NCBI GenBank assembly: GCA_000471925.1
Contig: CP006668.1
Location: 2,825,591 to 2,889,590 of the forward strand
From: Ralstonia pickettii DTP0602
GTDB taxonomy: Bacteria > Pseudomonadota > Gammaproteobacteria > Burkholderiales > Burkholderiaceae
Direction of reading: 5' to 3'
DNA length: 64,000 bases
The position numbers and the translations under genes were made by a program. Positions 8,585-19,800 of this stretch are shown here, one piece after another (the first letter of the stretch is position 1; the number at the start of each line of letters is the position of its first letter). The notes beneath the pieces were generated by a model, which had not been told where the DNA came from, made no database searches, and saw only the letters and a program-made list of their open reading frames with translations.

Positions 8585-8805
8585 TCATGGCTGCGCGGCC
8601 CCGGCATGGCCCGCATTGGCAAGGATTTCCTCGACGAAGGCCACGAACGCGCGCGCCTTCGAGGTGGCCAACCGGCCTGACGGAAACACTGCCCACAGGT
8701 CGACCGGCGGCAGCGTCCAGTCGGTCAGCACCGCGCGCACGCGCCCGAGAACGAGCCGGCCTCGACCGCGCTGACATAGGTTTCCATCGCGGCAAGGCGG
8801 TCCAT
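8585..8805 (-). pseudogene. Remnant of a LysR-family regulator with a large internal deletion
   Basis: On the minus strand ATG 8805 opens a typical LysR N-terminus (MDRLAAMETYVSAVEAGSFS), but after about 20 codons the frame runs into TGA. In another frame a typical LysR C-terminus follows at once (VRAVLTDWTLPPVDLWAVFP … RAFVAFVEEIL), ending at 8585. About 700 bp of the middle, including the rest of the helix-turn-helix and the effector domain, are missing. The gene is certainly non-functional. It lies between the antiporter and the GST gene, and its former target is unknown. Confidence 0.8.
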
Positions 8806-8829
8806 CGGCGAATCTCCGGGGGCCTGCGC

Positions 8830-9483
8830 TCAGTCCCGGTCCGGTGCGCCGGGCGGGAAGAACCCGCGGTACGGACGTGCGTCTTCCACTGCGCGCGCAA
8901 ACGACGGCCGCGCCAGCAGCCGGCTGCGGTAGGCGCGCAAGTTGGCGCAATCCGCGGGGATCGGATGCACCCAGTCGGCATAGAACAGCGAGGGCGCCGC
9001 CGCGCAGTCGGCCAGCGTGAAGTCACTGCCAGCGGCCCATTCACGGCCGGCCAGCGTTTGTTCCAGCCATGCGTAGGCTGTCTCGAGCTGTTTGCGCGCC
9101 TCGGCCACGCCAAAGGCATCGCGATGCTCCTCAGGGCGGATGAAATCGAACACGATGCGCTGCATCGGCGTCATCACGTACTGATCGAAGAAACGGTCGA
9201 GCAGGCGGACCTCGAGCGCCGCGTCGGCCGATTGAGGCAGCCAACGCACCGGGCCGGGGTGATGAATCTCCAGGTATTCGATGATGATGCTGGATTCGAG
9301 CACGATGCGGTCGTCATCGACCAGCACCGGCATGCGCTTGAGCGGCCACAGTTCGGCGTGCTCAACCATGTTCTGCTCATGGTCGGGCGACAGCATGCGG
9401 AACTCGAACGGGATCGCGTTCTCGTACAGCGCGATCAGGACTTTCTGGCAGTAGGAAGAGAACGGGTGGGCAAACAGTTGCAT
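8830..9483 (-). CDS. Glutathione S-transferase family protein
   Basis: 217 residues. The thioredoxin-like N-domain starts at MQLFAHPFSSYCQKVLIAL, with a Ser/Cys pair where the catalytic residue is expected; the cis-Pro region (KRMPVLVDDD) and the glutathione-contacting ESSIIIEYLE follow, then an all-helical C-domain with the usual FTLADCAAAP motif. Cytosolic conjugation or reduction of an unidentified electrophile is likely. It stands alone, 40 bp downstream of the iminopeptidase gene on the same strand, so the two may be co-transcribed. Confidence 0.87.
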   Translation of the reverse strand: MQLFAHPFSSYCQKVLIALYENAIPFEFRMLSPDHEQNMVEHAELWPLKRMPVLVDDDRIVLESSIIIEYLEIHHPGPVRWLPQSADAALEVRLLDRFFDQYVMTPMQRIVFDFIRPEEHRDAFGVAEARKQLETAYAWLEQTLAGREWAAGSDFTLADCAAAPSLFYADWVHPIPADCANLRAYRSRLLARPSFARAVEDARPYRGFFPPGAPDRD

Positions 9484-9523
9484 GCGTTGTCTCCTGGTTT
9501 TGTGGTTGTACGCGGCCAGTCGG

Positions 9524-10549
<1,026 letters not shown>

Positions 10550-11110
10550 TCAGACGCGCTCCAGGACGCGATGAGGAGGCGGCGGCAGCCTGACGGCGAT
10601 CACATCGCCAGCACGCACCACGCCACCCGCGATGACAATGCCCATGACGCCGGCCTTGCGAATCAGTGTGCCGTCGTCAGCCCGCCCTAGTACCTGTGCG
10701 AGCAAACCCGGCTGGAAGGCTTCGATCTGTGCGCAGGGATTGCGCAGGCCGGTCAGTTCGATGATGGCGCTTGCGCCCAGCTTTAGCTGCGTGCCAACTG
10801 GCAGCGCGTGCAGGTCGATGCCTTGCGTGGTGATGTTCTCGCCGAGATCGGCAGGCCCGACATCGAAGCCGGCACGTGCCAGTTCGGCGTGAAGCTCGGT
10901 GCCGATCAGGTGGACTTGGCGCAGGTTGGGCTGGGTCGGGTCGACGTGTACACGCGAGCGGTGCTTGACGGTCTGGCCGGCGTGGGCGTCGCCTTCTACG
11001 CCGAGGCCCGGCAGCAGCTGGATTTCGTCGCGCAGTTGCTTGGCGAAGTCATGCGTCGCGGAGCTGGCGACGGCGAGGATGGTGGCAGGGATGGTTAGAC
11101 CGGGCGACAT
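10550..11110 (-). CDS. MOSC-domain protein
   Basis: 186 residues covering little more than one MOSC (molybdenum cofactor sulfurase C-terminal) domain. The conserved Cys that can hold sulfur is in TGLRNPCAQIEAF, and the family features GDAHAG and DLGENITTQG are present. Stand-alone MOSC proteins are thought to bind Mo-cofactor or act in reducing N-hydroxylated compounds (family knowledge); the substrate here is unknown. It lies between pip and argG on the same strand, with a terminator between it and argG. Confidence 0.85.
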   Translation of the reverse strand: MSPGLTIPATILAVASSATHDFAKQLRDEIQLLPGLGVEGDAHAGQTVKHRSRVHVDPTQPNLRQVHLIGTELHAELARAGFDVGPADLGENITTQGIDLHALPVGTQLKLGASAIIELTGLRNPCAQIEAFQPGLLAQVLGRADDGTLIRKAGVMGIVIAGGVVRAGDVIAVRLPPPPHRVLERV

Positions 11111-11197
11111 GAATACAAGCCTTGCTCAGTGTTCCGTAACTCTACACAGCAACAAGCGAGGCCGTCCATCCACAGTCCGGGGCACAGAGCAGACTGC

Positions 11198-11225
11198 AAA
11201 AAAACCGGCACCCAAAGGTGCCGGT
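11198..11225 (-). terminator. Rho-independent terminator of argG
   Basis: A perfect 9-bp inverted repeat (ACCGGCACC at 11204-11212, GGTGCCGGT at 11217-11225) with a 4-base loop is preceded on the plus strand by a run of seven A. Read on the minus strand this is stem-loop then U-tract, 37 bp beyond the argG stop. Confidence 0.9.
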
Positions 11226-11262
11226 CCTCTTACTGCCAGCGTTGCGCCATTCAGCGCCCCGC

Positions 11263-12890
<1,628 letters not shown>

Positions 12891-14060
12891 ATGCTGCATC
12901 GCGCCCTGGCAGGGGTCCGTGTCCTGGACCTGTCGCGCATCCTGGCCGGTCCCTGGTGTACCCAGAACCTGGCCGACCTGGGCGCCGAGGTGACCAAGGT
13001 CGAGCACCCGCAGCGGGGCGACGATACCCGTGGCTGGGGTCCGCCCTACCTGGAGTCGCCCGGCACCGAGGACGATGCCCGCCTGTCCGGCTACTTCATC
13101 TGCTGCAACCGCGGCAAGCGCTCCGTCGCGATCGACTACGGCACGCCCGAGGGTGCGGCGCAGGTACGCGAGCTGGCGCGCGAGGCCGACGTGCTGGTTG
13201 AGAACTACAAGGTCGGCACGCTGCGCCGCTACGGGCTGGACTACGACACGCTCAAGGCGATCAATCCGCGCCTGGTCTATCTGTCGATCACCGGCTTCGG
13301 CCAGAGCGGGCCGATGGCGGACAAGCCTGGCTATGACTACGTGTTCCAGGGCATGGGCGGGTTGATGAGCTATACCGGCCAGCCCGACGGCACGCCTGGC
13401 GCCGGGCCGCTGCGCACCGGCGTGGCGGTGGTGGACCTGAGCACCGGCATGTATGCGACCTCGGCCGTACTGGCCGCGCTGTACCAGCGGCAGGCGACCG
13501 GCATGGGCACGCACCTCGATATCGCGCTGCTCGATGTGGCGGTGGCGATGAACGCCAACCAGGCCGCCAACTATCTGGTATCCGGCCAGAACCCGCAGCG
13601 CAGCGGCAACGCCCATCCCAACTGCGCACCTTATGAAGTGTTCCGCTGCGCAGACGGCCACCTGATCCTGGCGATCGGCAATGACGGCCAGTTCGCGCGC
13701 TTCTGCACGGTGGCTGGCCTGGCTGAACTGGCGCAGGACCCGCGCTATGCCACCAACTCTGCGCGCATCGAACACCTGCCGGCGCTGCGCGCGCTGCTGA
13801 CCGAGGTCTTCGCCACGCGCACCCGTGCCGCATGGACCGAGGCCTTCGATGCCAACGGCGTGCCCTGGGGGCCGATCCACACCATGGATGAGGTCTTCGC
13901 CCATCCGCAGGTGCAGCACCGCGGCCTGATGCAGGTGGCCGAGCACCCCGTAATGGGACGCGTGCCGATGGTGCGCAACCCGATGCTGGCGGGGCACGAC
14001 GGCCCGCTGCCACCGCTGCCACCGCCGCCGCTGCTCGGCGAGCACAGTCCGGCGAGCTGA
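12891..14060 (+). CDS. Family III CoA-transferase (CaiB/BaiF type)
   Basis: 389 residues from ATG 12891, chosen for AGCGGAG upstream; an in-frame TTG at 12867 would add eight unconvincing residues. The N-terminus LAGVRVLDLSRILAGPWCTQ and LADLGAEVTKVEHP are family hallmarks, and the Asp in VAVVDLSTGMYA sits where the covalent acyl intermediate forms. It moves CoA between carboxylic acids. With the Bug receptor and the enoyl-CoA hydratase downstream it makes a three-gene uptake-and-activation operon for an unidentified organic acid. Confidence 0.9.
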   Translation: MLHRALAGVRVLDLSRILAGPWCTQNLADLGAEVTKVEHPQRGDDTRGWGPPYLESPGTEDDARLSGYFICCNRGKRSVAIDYGTPEGAAQVRELAREADVLVENYKVGTLRRYGLDYDTLKAINPRLVYLSITGFGQSGPMADKPGYDYVFQGMGGLMSYTGQPDGTPGAGPLRTGVAVVDLSTGMYATSAVLAALYQRQATGMGTHLDIALLDVAVAMNANQAANYLVSGQNPQRSGNAHPNCAPYEVFRCADGHLILAIGNDGQFARFCTVAGLAELAQDPRYATNSARIEHLPALRALLTEVFATRTRAAWTEAFDANGVPWGPIHTMDEVFAHPQVQHRGLMQVAEHPVMGRVPMVRNPMLAGHDGPLPPLPPPPLLGEHSPAS

Positions 14061-14101
14061 CCAACACCACAAGACCGATAACCCTGACACGGAGACACCT
14101 G

Positions 14102-15061
14102 ATGAAGCCAACCCTGATCGCCATTGCCCTGCTCGGCATAGCGGGTACCGCGCATGCCGCCTACCCCGACCGGCCGATCAAGCTGATCGTTCCCTACGCC
14201 GCCGGCGGCACGACCGACATCATCGCGCGCATCGTCGGCACGCACCTGGGTCCGATGCTCGGGCAGCCGGTGGTGGTGGAGAACCGCCCCGGCGCCGGCG
14301 GCGCGGTTGGCAGCGCCTATGCGTCCAAGCAACCGGCCGACGGCTACACGCTGGTGATGGAGGTGGAGAGCTCGCACGCGGTCAATCCCAACGTCTACCT
14401 GAAGACCGCTTACGACCCGGTCAAAGACTTCGCGCCGATCAGCAACCTGGCCGACGTGCCCAACGTGCTGGTGGTCAACCCGTCGTTCCCGGCCACGGAC
14501 CTGCAGGCGTTCATCAAGCTGCTGAAGGCAAACCCGGGCAAGTACTCGTTCGGCTCGTCCGGCAACGGTGGGCTGAGCCATATGAACGGCGAACTGTTCA
14601 TGAACGGCACCGGCACGCGCATGCTGCACGTGCCGTACAAGGGCCTGGGCCCGGCGCTCAACGATGCGGTGGCGGGTCAGATCCAGGTGGTGTTCGACAA
14701 TATCCCCTCGTCATCCGCCCTGATCCAGGGTGGGCGCTTGAAGCCGCTGGCGGTTGCCGCGAAGCAGCGCCTGAAGGTGCTGCCCAATGTGCCGACCTAT
14801 GCCGAAGCCGGGTTGCCGGCGATGAACAACCCCTCATGGTTCGGCCTTGGCGCCCCGGCGGGCACGCCCGCACCGGTCCTCGACAAGCTCAACGAAGCCG
14901 TGCGCAAGGTGCTGGCCGAGCCGGAGGTGATCGCCGCCATCGAGAAGCAGGGCGCAATCCCGGCGCCAACCTCGCGCCAGGCCTTCTCGGACCTGGTGCG
15001 GGGCCAGAACGCGCACTGGAAGAAGGTGGTCGAGGACATCCATTTCACCAAGCTCCAGTAA
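14102..15061 (+). CDS. Tripartite tricarboxylate transporter substrate-binding protein (Bug/TctC)
   Basis: 319 residues with a signal peptide cut after AHA (residue ~19) and then YPDRPIKLIVPYAAGGTTD, the diagnostic start of mature Bug proteins, with ENRPGAGG further on. It binds a small carboxylate in the periplasm. As for most Bug genes of Burkholderiales there is no TctA/TctB partner beside it. It lies 41 bp after the CoA-transferase, so the ligand is probably the acid that enzyme activates. Confidence 0.93.
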   Translation: MKPTLIAIALLGIAGTAHAAYPDRPIKLIVPYAAGGTTDIIARIVGTHLGPMLGQPVVVENRPGAGGAVGSAYASKQPADGYTLVMEVESSHAVNPNVYLKTAYDPVKDFAPISNLADVPNVLVVNPSFPATDLQAFIKLLKANPGKYSFGSSGNGGLSHMNGELFMNGTGTRMLHVPYKGLGPALNDAVAGQIQVVFDNIPSSSALIQGGRLKPLAVAAKQRLKVLPNVPTYAEAGLPAMNNPSWFGLGAPAGTPAPVLDKLNEAVRKVLAEPEVIAAIEKQGAIPAPTSRQAFSDLVRGQNAHWKKVVEDIHFTKLQ

Positions 15062-15073
15062 GCAAGGACCAAT

Positions 15074-15850
15074 ATGAGCGAACAGCAAAACGAAGCGCAC
15101 GCCGGCGTCGAGATCGACGCGCGCGGCGTTGCCACCGTCACCATCCGCGAGGCGGGTTCCCTGAACATCCTGAGCACGCCGGTGATCGCCTCGCTGACGC
15201 GCGCCATCGAAACACTGGCCGCCAATGACGCCGTGCGCGTGCTGGTGCTGCGCGGCGCGGGCGAGAAGGGCTTTGTCGGCGGCGCCGATATCAAGGAGAT
15301 GGCGGCGCTGGACCGCGAGAGCGCGGAAGCCTTTATCAGCGGCCTGCGCCGCTTGTGCGACGCGGTGCGCCACTTGCCGGTGCCGGTGATCGCGCGCATG
15401 CCGGGCTGGTGCCTAGGCGGCGGGCTGGAGCTGGCGCTGGCGTGCGATATCCGCATCGCCGCCGACAACGCGCAGCTTGGCATGCCGGAAGTGAAGGTCG
15501 GCATCCCCTCGGTGATCCACGCCGCGCTGATGCCGCGCCTGATCGGCAATGCGCGCACGGCGTGGATGCTGCTGACCGGCGAGATTGCCGACGCCGCCGA
15601 AGCGTTGCAGTGGGGCCTGGTCAGCCGGGTGGTGCCGCTGGCAGAGCTGGACCTGGAAGTCGAGCGCGTGTCCGCGCTGCTGGCTGGCTTCGGCCCCGTC
15701 GCATTGCGCCAGCACAAGCGCCTGCTGCGCGAGTGGGAAGATGCACCGCTGGATGTGTCGATCAACAACAGCGTGGCCGAGTTCGGCAGCGCCTTCGACA
15801 CCGGCGAGCCGCAGCAGCACATGGCGACCTTCCTGAATCGCAAGCGCTGA
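15074..15850 (+). CDS. Enoyl-CoA hydratase/isomerase family protein
   Basis: 258 residues, crotonase fold. The oxyanion region is GGADIKEMA, and both catalytic-type glutamates are present (GGGLELALACD and LGMPEVKVGI). The neighbouring loop reads IPSVIHAAL instead of the mitochondrial GAGGTQRL, a subfamily difference seen in many bacterial paralogues. It probably hydrates the enoyl-CoA of the acid handled by the two upstream genes. Only 12 bp separate it from the Bug gene. Confidence 0.9.
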   Translation: MSEQQNEAHAGVEIDARGVATVTIREAGSLNILSTPVIASLTRAIETLAANDAVRVLVLRGAGEKGFVGGADIKEMAALDRESAEAFISGLRRLCDAVRHLPVPVIARMPGWCLGGGLELALACDIRIAADNAQLGMPEVKVGIPSVIHAALMPRLIGNARTAWMLLTGEIADAAEALQWGLVSRVVPLAELDLEVERVSALLAGFGPVALRQHKRLLREWEDAPLDVSINNSVAEFGSAFDTGEPQQHMATFLNRKR

Positions 15851-15857
15851 TGCGTTG

Positions 15858-16805
15858 TTACGGCGCCGTGCTGGCTACGGCGCCGCCTTCGCGCGTGGCG
15901 ACCACACGCGGATCGTTCAGCAGGAACTGCGCGAACGCCTCGGCAAACGCCGGCAGCTTGCCATCGGCGCGCACGATCAGGTTCAGTTCGCGCAACGCCC
16001 AAGGCTCGGCCAGCCGCACGCCGACCACGCGCGCCTCGCGCAGCGCCTGGGCCGCCACGCTGCGCGGCACCAGCGCCACCCCGACCCCGGCTTCCGCCAG
16101 CGACAGCACCGCATCGAAGCTGTGCGCGTGCAACCGCACGTTGGGACTTTTGCCCGCGCGCTGCGCCATGTCGCGCAGGAACAGGAAGTTGCTGCTGGTG
16201 CGGCTCATGCATACGAAATCAAACGCCAGCGCCGCGCCGAAGCGCACCTCCGGCTCGCGCGCGAGCGGGTGGTCGGCGGCCACCGCCAGGATCAGCTCGT
16301 CGCGCGCATAGCGCACCGAGCGCACGTTGGCGGTGTCGCCAGTGCTCTGGTAATCGCCGGCCAGGATGCCGACGTCGGCCTCGTGCGCCGCCACCGCCGT
16401 CAGGATCGACTGGCTGGCGCGTTCCTCCAGGTCGATGTTCACATCCGGGTTGGCCAGCAGGAAGCGGCTCACGCTCGGAATGATGAAGCCGTTGAGCGAG
16501 CTGCTGTTGGCCAGCAGCCGGATATTGCCCTTCAGCCCCGCCGAGAAGCGTCCGACTTCGCCATGCATGCGCTCGACGCCAAGCAGCAGTTCGCGCACGT
16601 GGACCAGCAGCGTCTCGCCGGCCGGCGTCATCTCCATGCCGCGCGCACTGCGCACGAACAGTGGCGTGCCCATCGCATGCTCGAGGTTCTTCAGCCGGTA
16701 GCTGGCGGCTGACGCGGTGATATGCGTGGCCAATGCGCCGCCGGAGAGACTTTGTGCGTCGGCAATCGCCTGGAACAGGCGCAGGTCGGTCAGTTCGTAA
16801 CGCAA
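15858..16805 (-). CDS. LysR-family transcriptional regulator
   Basis: 315 residues: N-terminal winged helix-turn-helix (LRLFQAIADAQSLSGGALATHITASAASYRLKNLE, here quoted in part: residues ~8-42) and a periplasmic-binding-protein-like effector domain. It is convergent with the CoA-transferase operon, ends 7 bp from the hydratase stop, and probably regulates that operon despite not being divergent from it. The HTH has TASAASYRLKNLE rather than the usual SQPAVSRQI, as in the Bug-linked LysR group. Confidence 0.88.
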   Translation of the reverse strand: MRYELTDLRLFQAIADAQSLSGGALATHITASAASYRLKNLEHAMGTPLFVRSARGMEMTPAGETLLVHVRELLLGVERMHGEVGRFSAGLKGNIRLLANSSSLNGFIIPSVSRFLLANPDVNIDLEERASQSILTAVAAHEADVGILAGDYQSTGDTANVRSVRYARDELILAVAADHPLAREPEVRFGAALAFDFVCMSRTSSNFLFLRDMAQRAGKSPNVRLHAHSFDAVLSLAEAGVGVALVPRSVAAQALREARVVGVRLAEPWALRELNLIVRADGKLPAFAEAFAQFLLNDPRVVATREGGAVASTAP

Positions 16806-17062
16806 GGCGGTCCCGGATGTCTAAAGGGGTCAGGCGGAAGCAGGTTCGCGGCCATTCTAGTGCAGCGCGCCGCGCACGGGCGCAGCAAAACCAGGCTTTC
16901 GGTTGATGTGGACACCGCCCACTTTCTTTGCTAAGGTATTGTGGACGGCGTACACAAAAGCGTGCGCCAGTCGCCGTCGCCTGGCGGCGCACGCGCCTTG
17001 CCGATATCCACGCTGCCTTCTTCATGGCTGTCTTCCGGGGCGGCCCACTTACAGGAGTTGTC

Positions 17063-17488
17063 ATGCAAGTCCAGCCCTATCTCTTCTTCGAAGGTCGTTG
17101 CGACGAAGCTGTCGAGTTCTACAAGAAGACCCTTGGCGCCAAGGTCAACATGCGTATGTCGTTCAAGGAGAACCCCGAGCCCCAAAAGGCCGACCCCGGC
17201 TGCCAGCCTCCGCCGGGAACGGAAGACAAGGTCATGCACATGGAGTTCCAGGTCGGCGACAGCGTGATCATGGCCTCCGACGGCCGCTGCTCGAACCAGC
17301 CGAACTTCCAGGGCTTCGGCCTGGCGATCAACTACCCTGACAAGGCCGCGGTCGAGAAGGCCTTCAACGGCCTGAAGGAAGGCGGCCAGGTGGTGATGCC
17401 GCTGGACAAGACCTTCTTTGCCGAGCAGTTCGGCATGGTCACAGACCGTTTCGGCATCATGTGGATGCTGCTGACCGCGCCAAAGTAA
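17063..17488 (+). CDS. VOC-family protein, PhnB-like (glyoxalase fold)
   Basis: 141 residues starting at ATG 17063 with CAGGAG six to ten bases ahead. It begins MQVQPYLFFEGRCDEAVEFY and ends with FGMVTDRFGIMWMLL, the pattern of the PhnB/3-demethylubiquinone-like branch of the vicinal-oxygen-chelate fold. Members bind a metal with His/Glu residues, but this branch is often of unknown activity. It is monocistronic. The 257-bp region upstream, shared with the LysR gene, has no other gene. Confidence 0.85.
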   Translation: MQVQPYLFFEGRCDEAVEFYKKTLGAKVNMRMSFKENPEPQKADPGCQPPPGTEDKVMHMEFQVGDSVIMASDGRCSNQPNFQGFGLAINYPDKAAVEKAFNGLKEGGQVVMPLDKTFFAEQFGMVTDRFGIMWMLLTAPK

Positions 17489-17572
17489 GCGGGATTTACG
17501 TGGGTTTCCCGGTGGGGACGCGCCCCGGGCTTACAATGCGCCGCCTGCCGGAGAAACCCAAGAGACCACGCC

Positions 17573-17776
17573 ATGGACGACCGCATCACCGAACTCGAAA
17601 TCAAGCTCGCCTTCCAGGAAGACCTGCTTGAAACCTTGAACGCCACCGTGGCCCGCCAGCAGCAGCAGATGGACCTGCTGCAGGAGCAGTTTCGCGCGCT
17701 GTACCAGCAGGTGCGCAGCGCCGCCACCACGGCCGCCGAGGCCGATCCCCAGCAGGAAATCCCGCCGCACTACTGA
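17573..17776 (+). CDS. slyX: SlyX-family coiled-coil protein
   Basis: 67 residues. MDDRITELEIKLAFQEDLLE followed by heptads of Leu and Gln-rich turns is the SlyX pattern, a single helix that forms a coiled coil, and the IPPHY tail is the usual SlyX ending. Function unknown despite the name. It starts 85 bp after the VOC gene. Confidence 0.9.
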   Translation: MDDRITELEIKLAFQEDLLETLNATVARQQQQMDLLQEQFRALYQQVRSAATTAAEADPQQEIPPHY

Positions 17777-17897
17777 TCGCCGCGGCCCGCTCCGGCACGG
17801 GCCCATTGGCCATGTGACGGAACGCCATCCTATGCGCGCGGTCTGACTGGCTGACTCCATCCCTTGACGCGCCTGCCAGGCGCGCACCATCCGCCAC

Positions 17898-18452
17898 ATG
17901 CGCCTGCACCCTCCCCTGTTCCTCGCCGCGGCCGCCATCGCCACCGCCACCTCCGCACTGGCCGGCTATAACGTCTGGACCGGCGAATACACGCTGAGCC
18001 GCCTGGAACTGCAGACCGCCATCGAGCAGCGCTTCCCGGCCACGCTGCGTTATGCCGAAGTGGTCAGCGTGCAGCTGAGCCATCCGCGCCTGGTGCTCGA
18101 TGAGGCCAACAACCGCGTGACCACCCAGCTCGACGCGCGCCTGACCAACGCCTTGCTGCCTTCGCCGCCGGTGAACGGCAAGCTCTCGCTGAACAGCGGC
18201 GTGCGCTATGACGCGGCCAAACGCGCGGTGCTGCTCGACAACCCGACCGTGCAGCAGGTGGAAGTGGCCGGCATGGCCCAGTATCGCGAGCAGCTCAATG
18301 CGATCGGTGCGGTGGTTGCGCAGCAGTTGCTGAAGGACTATCCGGTGTACACCTTCAAGCCCGAGGAATTGCGCTTCGGCGGCCAGGAGGTGGAGCCGGG
18401 CGCGATCACGGTGGGCAAGGACGAGGTGCGGGTGGAGGTGAAGCATCGGTAG
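17898..18452 (+). CDS. DUF1439 family exported protein
   Basis: 184 residues with a signal peptide (hydrophobic LFLAAAAIATATSALA) and then a GYNVWTGEYTLSRLEL start and an LQTAIEQRFP motif, characteristic of DUF1439. No lipobox Cys is present here, so the mature protein is probably periplasmic rather than a lipoprotein. Members have a BPI/tubular-lipid-binding-like fold in some predictions. Its own ATG is used; it is downstream of slyX with a 121-bp gap. Confidence 0.82.
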   Translation: MRLHPPLFLAAAAIATATSALAGYNVWTGEYTLSRLELQTAIEQRFPATLRYAEVVSVQLSHPRLVLDEANNRVTTQLDARLTNALLPSPPVNGKLSLNSGVRYDAAKRAVLLDNPTVQQVEVAGMAQYREQLNAIGAVVAQQLLKDYPVYTFKPEELRFGGQEVEPGAITVGKDEVRVEVKHR

Positions 18453-18501
18453 GCTACACCGGCGTGCGGCCAGCGTCCGTCCTCGCATGCTCACCCCGGC
18501 C

Positions 18502-19407
18502 TCAACCCCGCCCACCGCGGAACACCAGCGCGAGTCCCGCCAGCACCGCGAACATTCCCGCAATCGCCAGCGGCGCCATCCGGTTGCCCAGCAGCAGGTA
18601 ATCCAGCAACGCCGTGCCAGCGGGCACCAGGTAAAACAGGCTGGTCACGTTGACCAGGTTGCCCGCGCGGATCAGCCGATAGAACAGCAGCGTCGCGCCG
18701 ATCGAGATCCCAAGCGTCAGCCACAACAGCGGCAGCGCGAACGCCAGCGATGGTTCGAATGCAAAGGGCTGGAACGGCAGGCACAGCAGGCATGCCGCGA
18801 GGCTCGCGCCGTACTGCAGCGGCAGCACCTCGGCGGGCGCGCGCGTGATGCGCTTCTGCAGGATCGCGCCCACGGTCATGCTGGCGAGCGAGGCCAGCGC
18901 GCACAGCACGCCCGCCAGCGACAGCCGCGCCAGCAGCAGGCTCTCGGCCACCACCAGTGCCAGCCCTGCAAGCGCCAGCGCCAGTCCGGCCAGGCGTAGC
19001 GCGGAGAAGCGCCGCTCGGTCAGCAGCAGCGTCAGCATCGGCTGCGCGCCGAGCACGGTGGCCAGAACGCCGGGCGTCATGCCGTGGTCGAGGGCGAGGA
19101 AGTAGAAAACGGAATAGCCGCCGATCAGCAGCAACCCGGTCAGCGCCGCGTGCAGCCGTTCTCCGCGCGGCGGCAGCATCCGATGCCGCGCCAGGTCGAT
19201 GGCGCACAGCACGGCAAGCACCAGCGCAAAGCGCAGCGTCAGCAGGCCGAACGGCGTGGCGTGGTCGAGCGCCAGCCGGGCGGCAATGGCGCCGCTGCTC
19301 CACAGCAGCACGAACAGCGGCGTGGCCCAGACGGAGGCCTGGTTACGTGTGTCGGTCGCTGCGCCCAATTGCGCCGCGCAGTCTTTTTCGATCGTCATGG
19401 AGGTCAT
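18502..19407 (-). CDS. DMT-superfamily exporter (two EamA domains)
   Basis: 301 residues with ten predicted membrane segments arranged as two EamA repeats. The first ends in GVLATVLGAQPMLTLLL and the second repeat contains NLVNVTSLFYLVPAGTALL, both family hallmarks. Likely exporter of amino acids or metabolites in the inner membrane; substrate unknown. A second in-frame Met three residues in (MTIEKDC) could be the start. It converges on the DUF1439 gene. Confidence 0.88.
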   Translation of the reverse strand: MTSMTIEKDCAAQLGAATDTRNQASVWATPLFVLLWSSGAIAARLALDHATPFGLLTLRFALVLAVLCAIDLARHRMLPPRGERLHAALTGLLLIGGYSVFYFLALDHGMTPGVLATVLGAQPMLTLLLTERRFSALRLAGLALALAGLALVVAESLLLARLSLAGVLCALASLASMTVGAILQKRITRAPAEVLPLQYGASLAACLLCLPFQPFAFEPSLAFALPLLWLTLGISIGATLLFYRLIRAGNLVNVTSLFYLVPAGTALLDYLLLGNRMAPLAIAGMFAVLAGLALVFRGGRG

Positions 19408-19800
19408 CTGTCGTCAGCATGGCAGGCTCCGGCGCAGGCGTGCGCACGGGCGACGACAGGCGCGCACAGGCGTGCGGCTGCCGTGCGCGCAGGCACACGG
19501 TTGCGGAATTACCGGAGACGAGGGGGGCTGCGGTGCGTGCCCGTCAGCCGCGCAGCGGCGGCGGGGGCGGGTGCGCGCCGCCGGAGAACGGCGGCGGCGG
19601 TGCGACAGAAGCGAACGCAGGCTGGCGACGCGCGCACGGCAACGCGTCGCACGGGGGCGCGGCGTTGACGGGGCGTTGGCGGTCTGCGGTCATGGCGGGA
19701 TTCGGGAAAAGACTTCGAACAGAAGGTCTGGCGATGCTATGCCTGTGCGGCGGCCGCGTCAACGGCGTCTTTCGAAATCTGTGAGCGCTGCGGCCAGCAC
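19408..19800. other. Gene-free spacer
   Basis: About 390 bp of very GC-rich sequence with low-complexity GGC/GCG runs near 19555-19600. No convincing reading frame, terminator or repeat was found; it should contain the promoter of the EamA gene. Confidence 0.5.
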
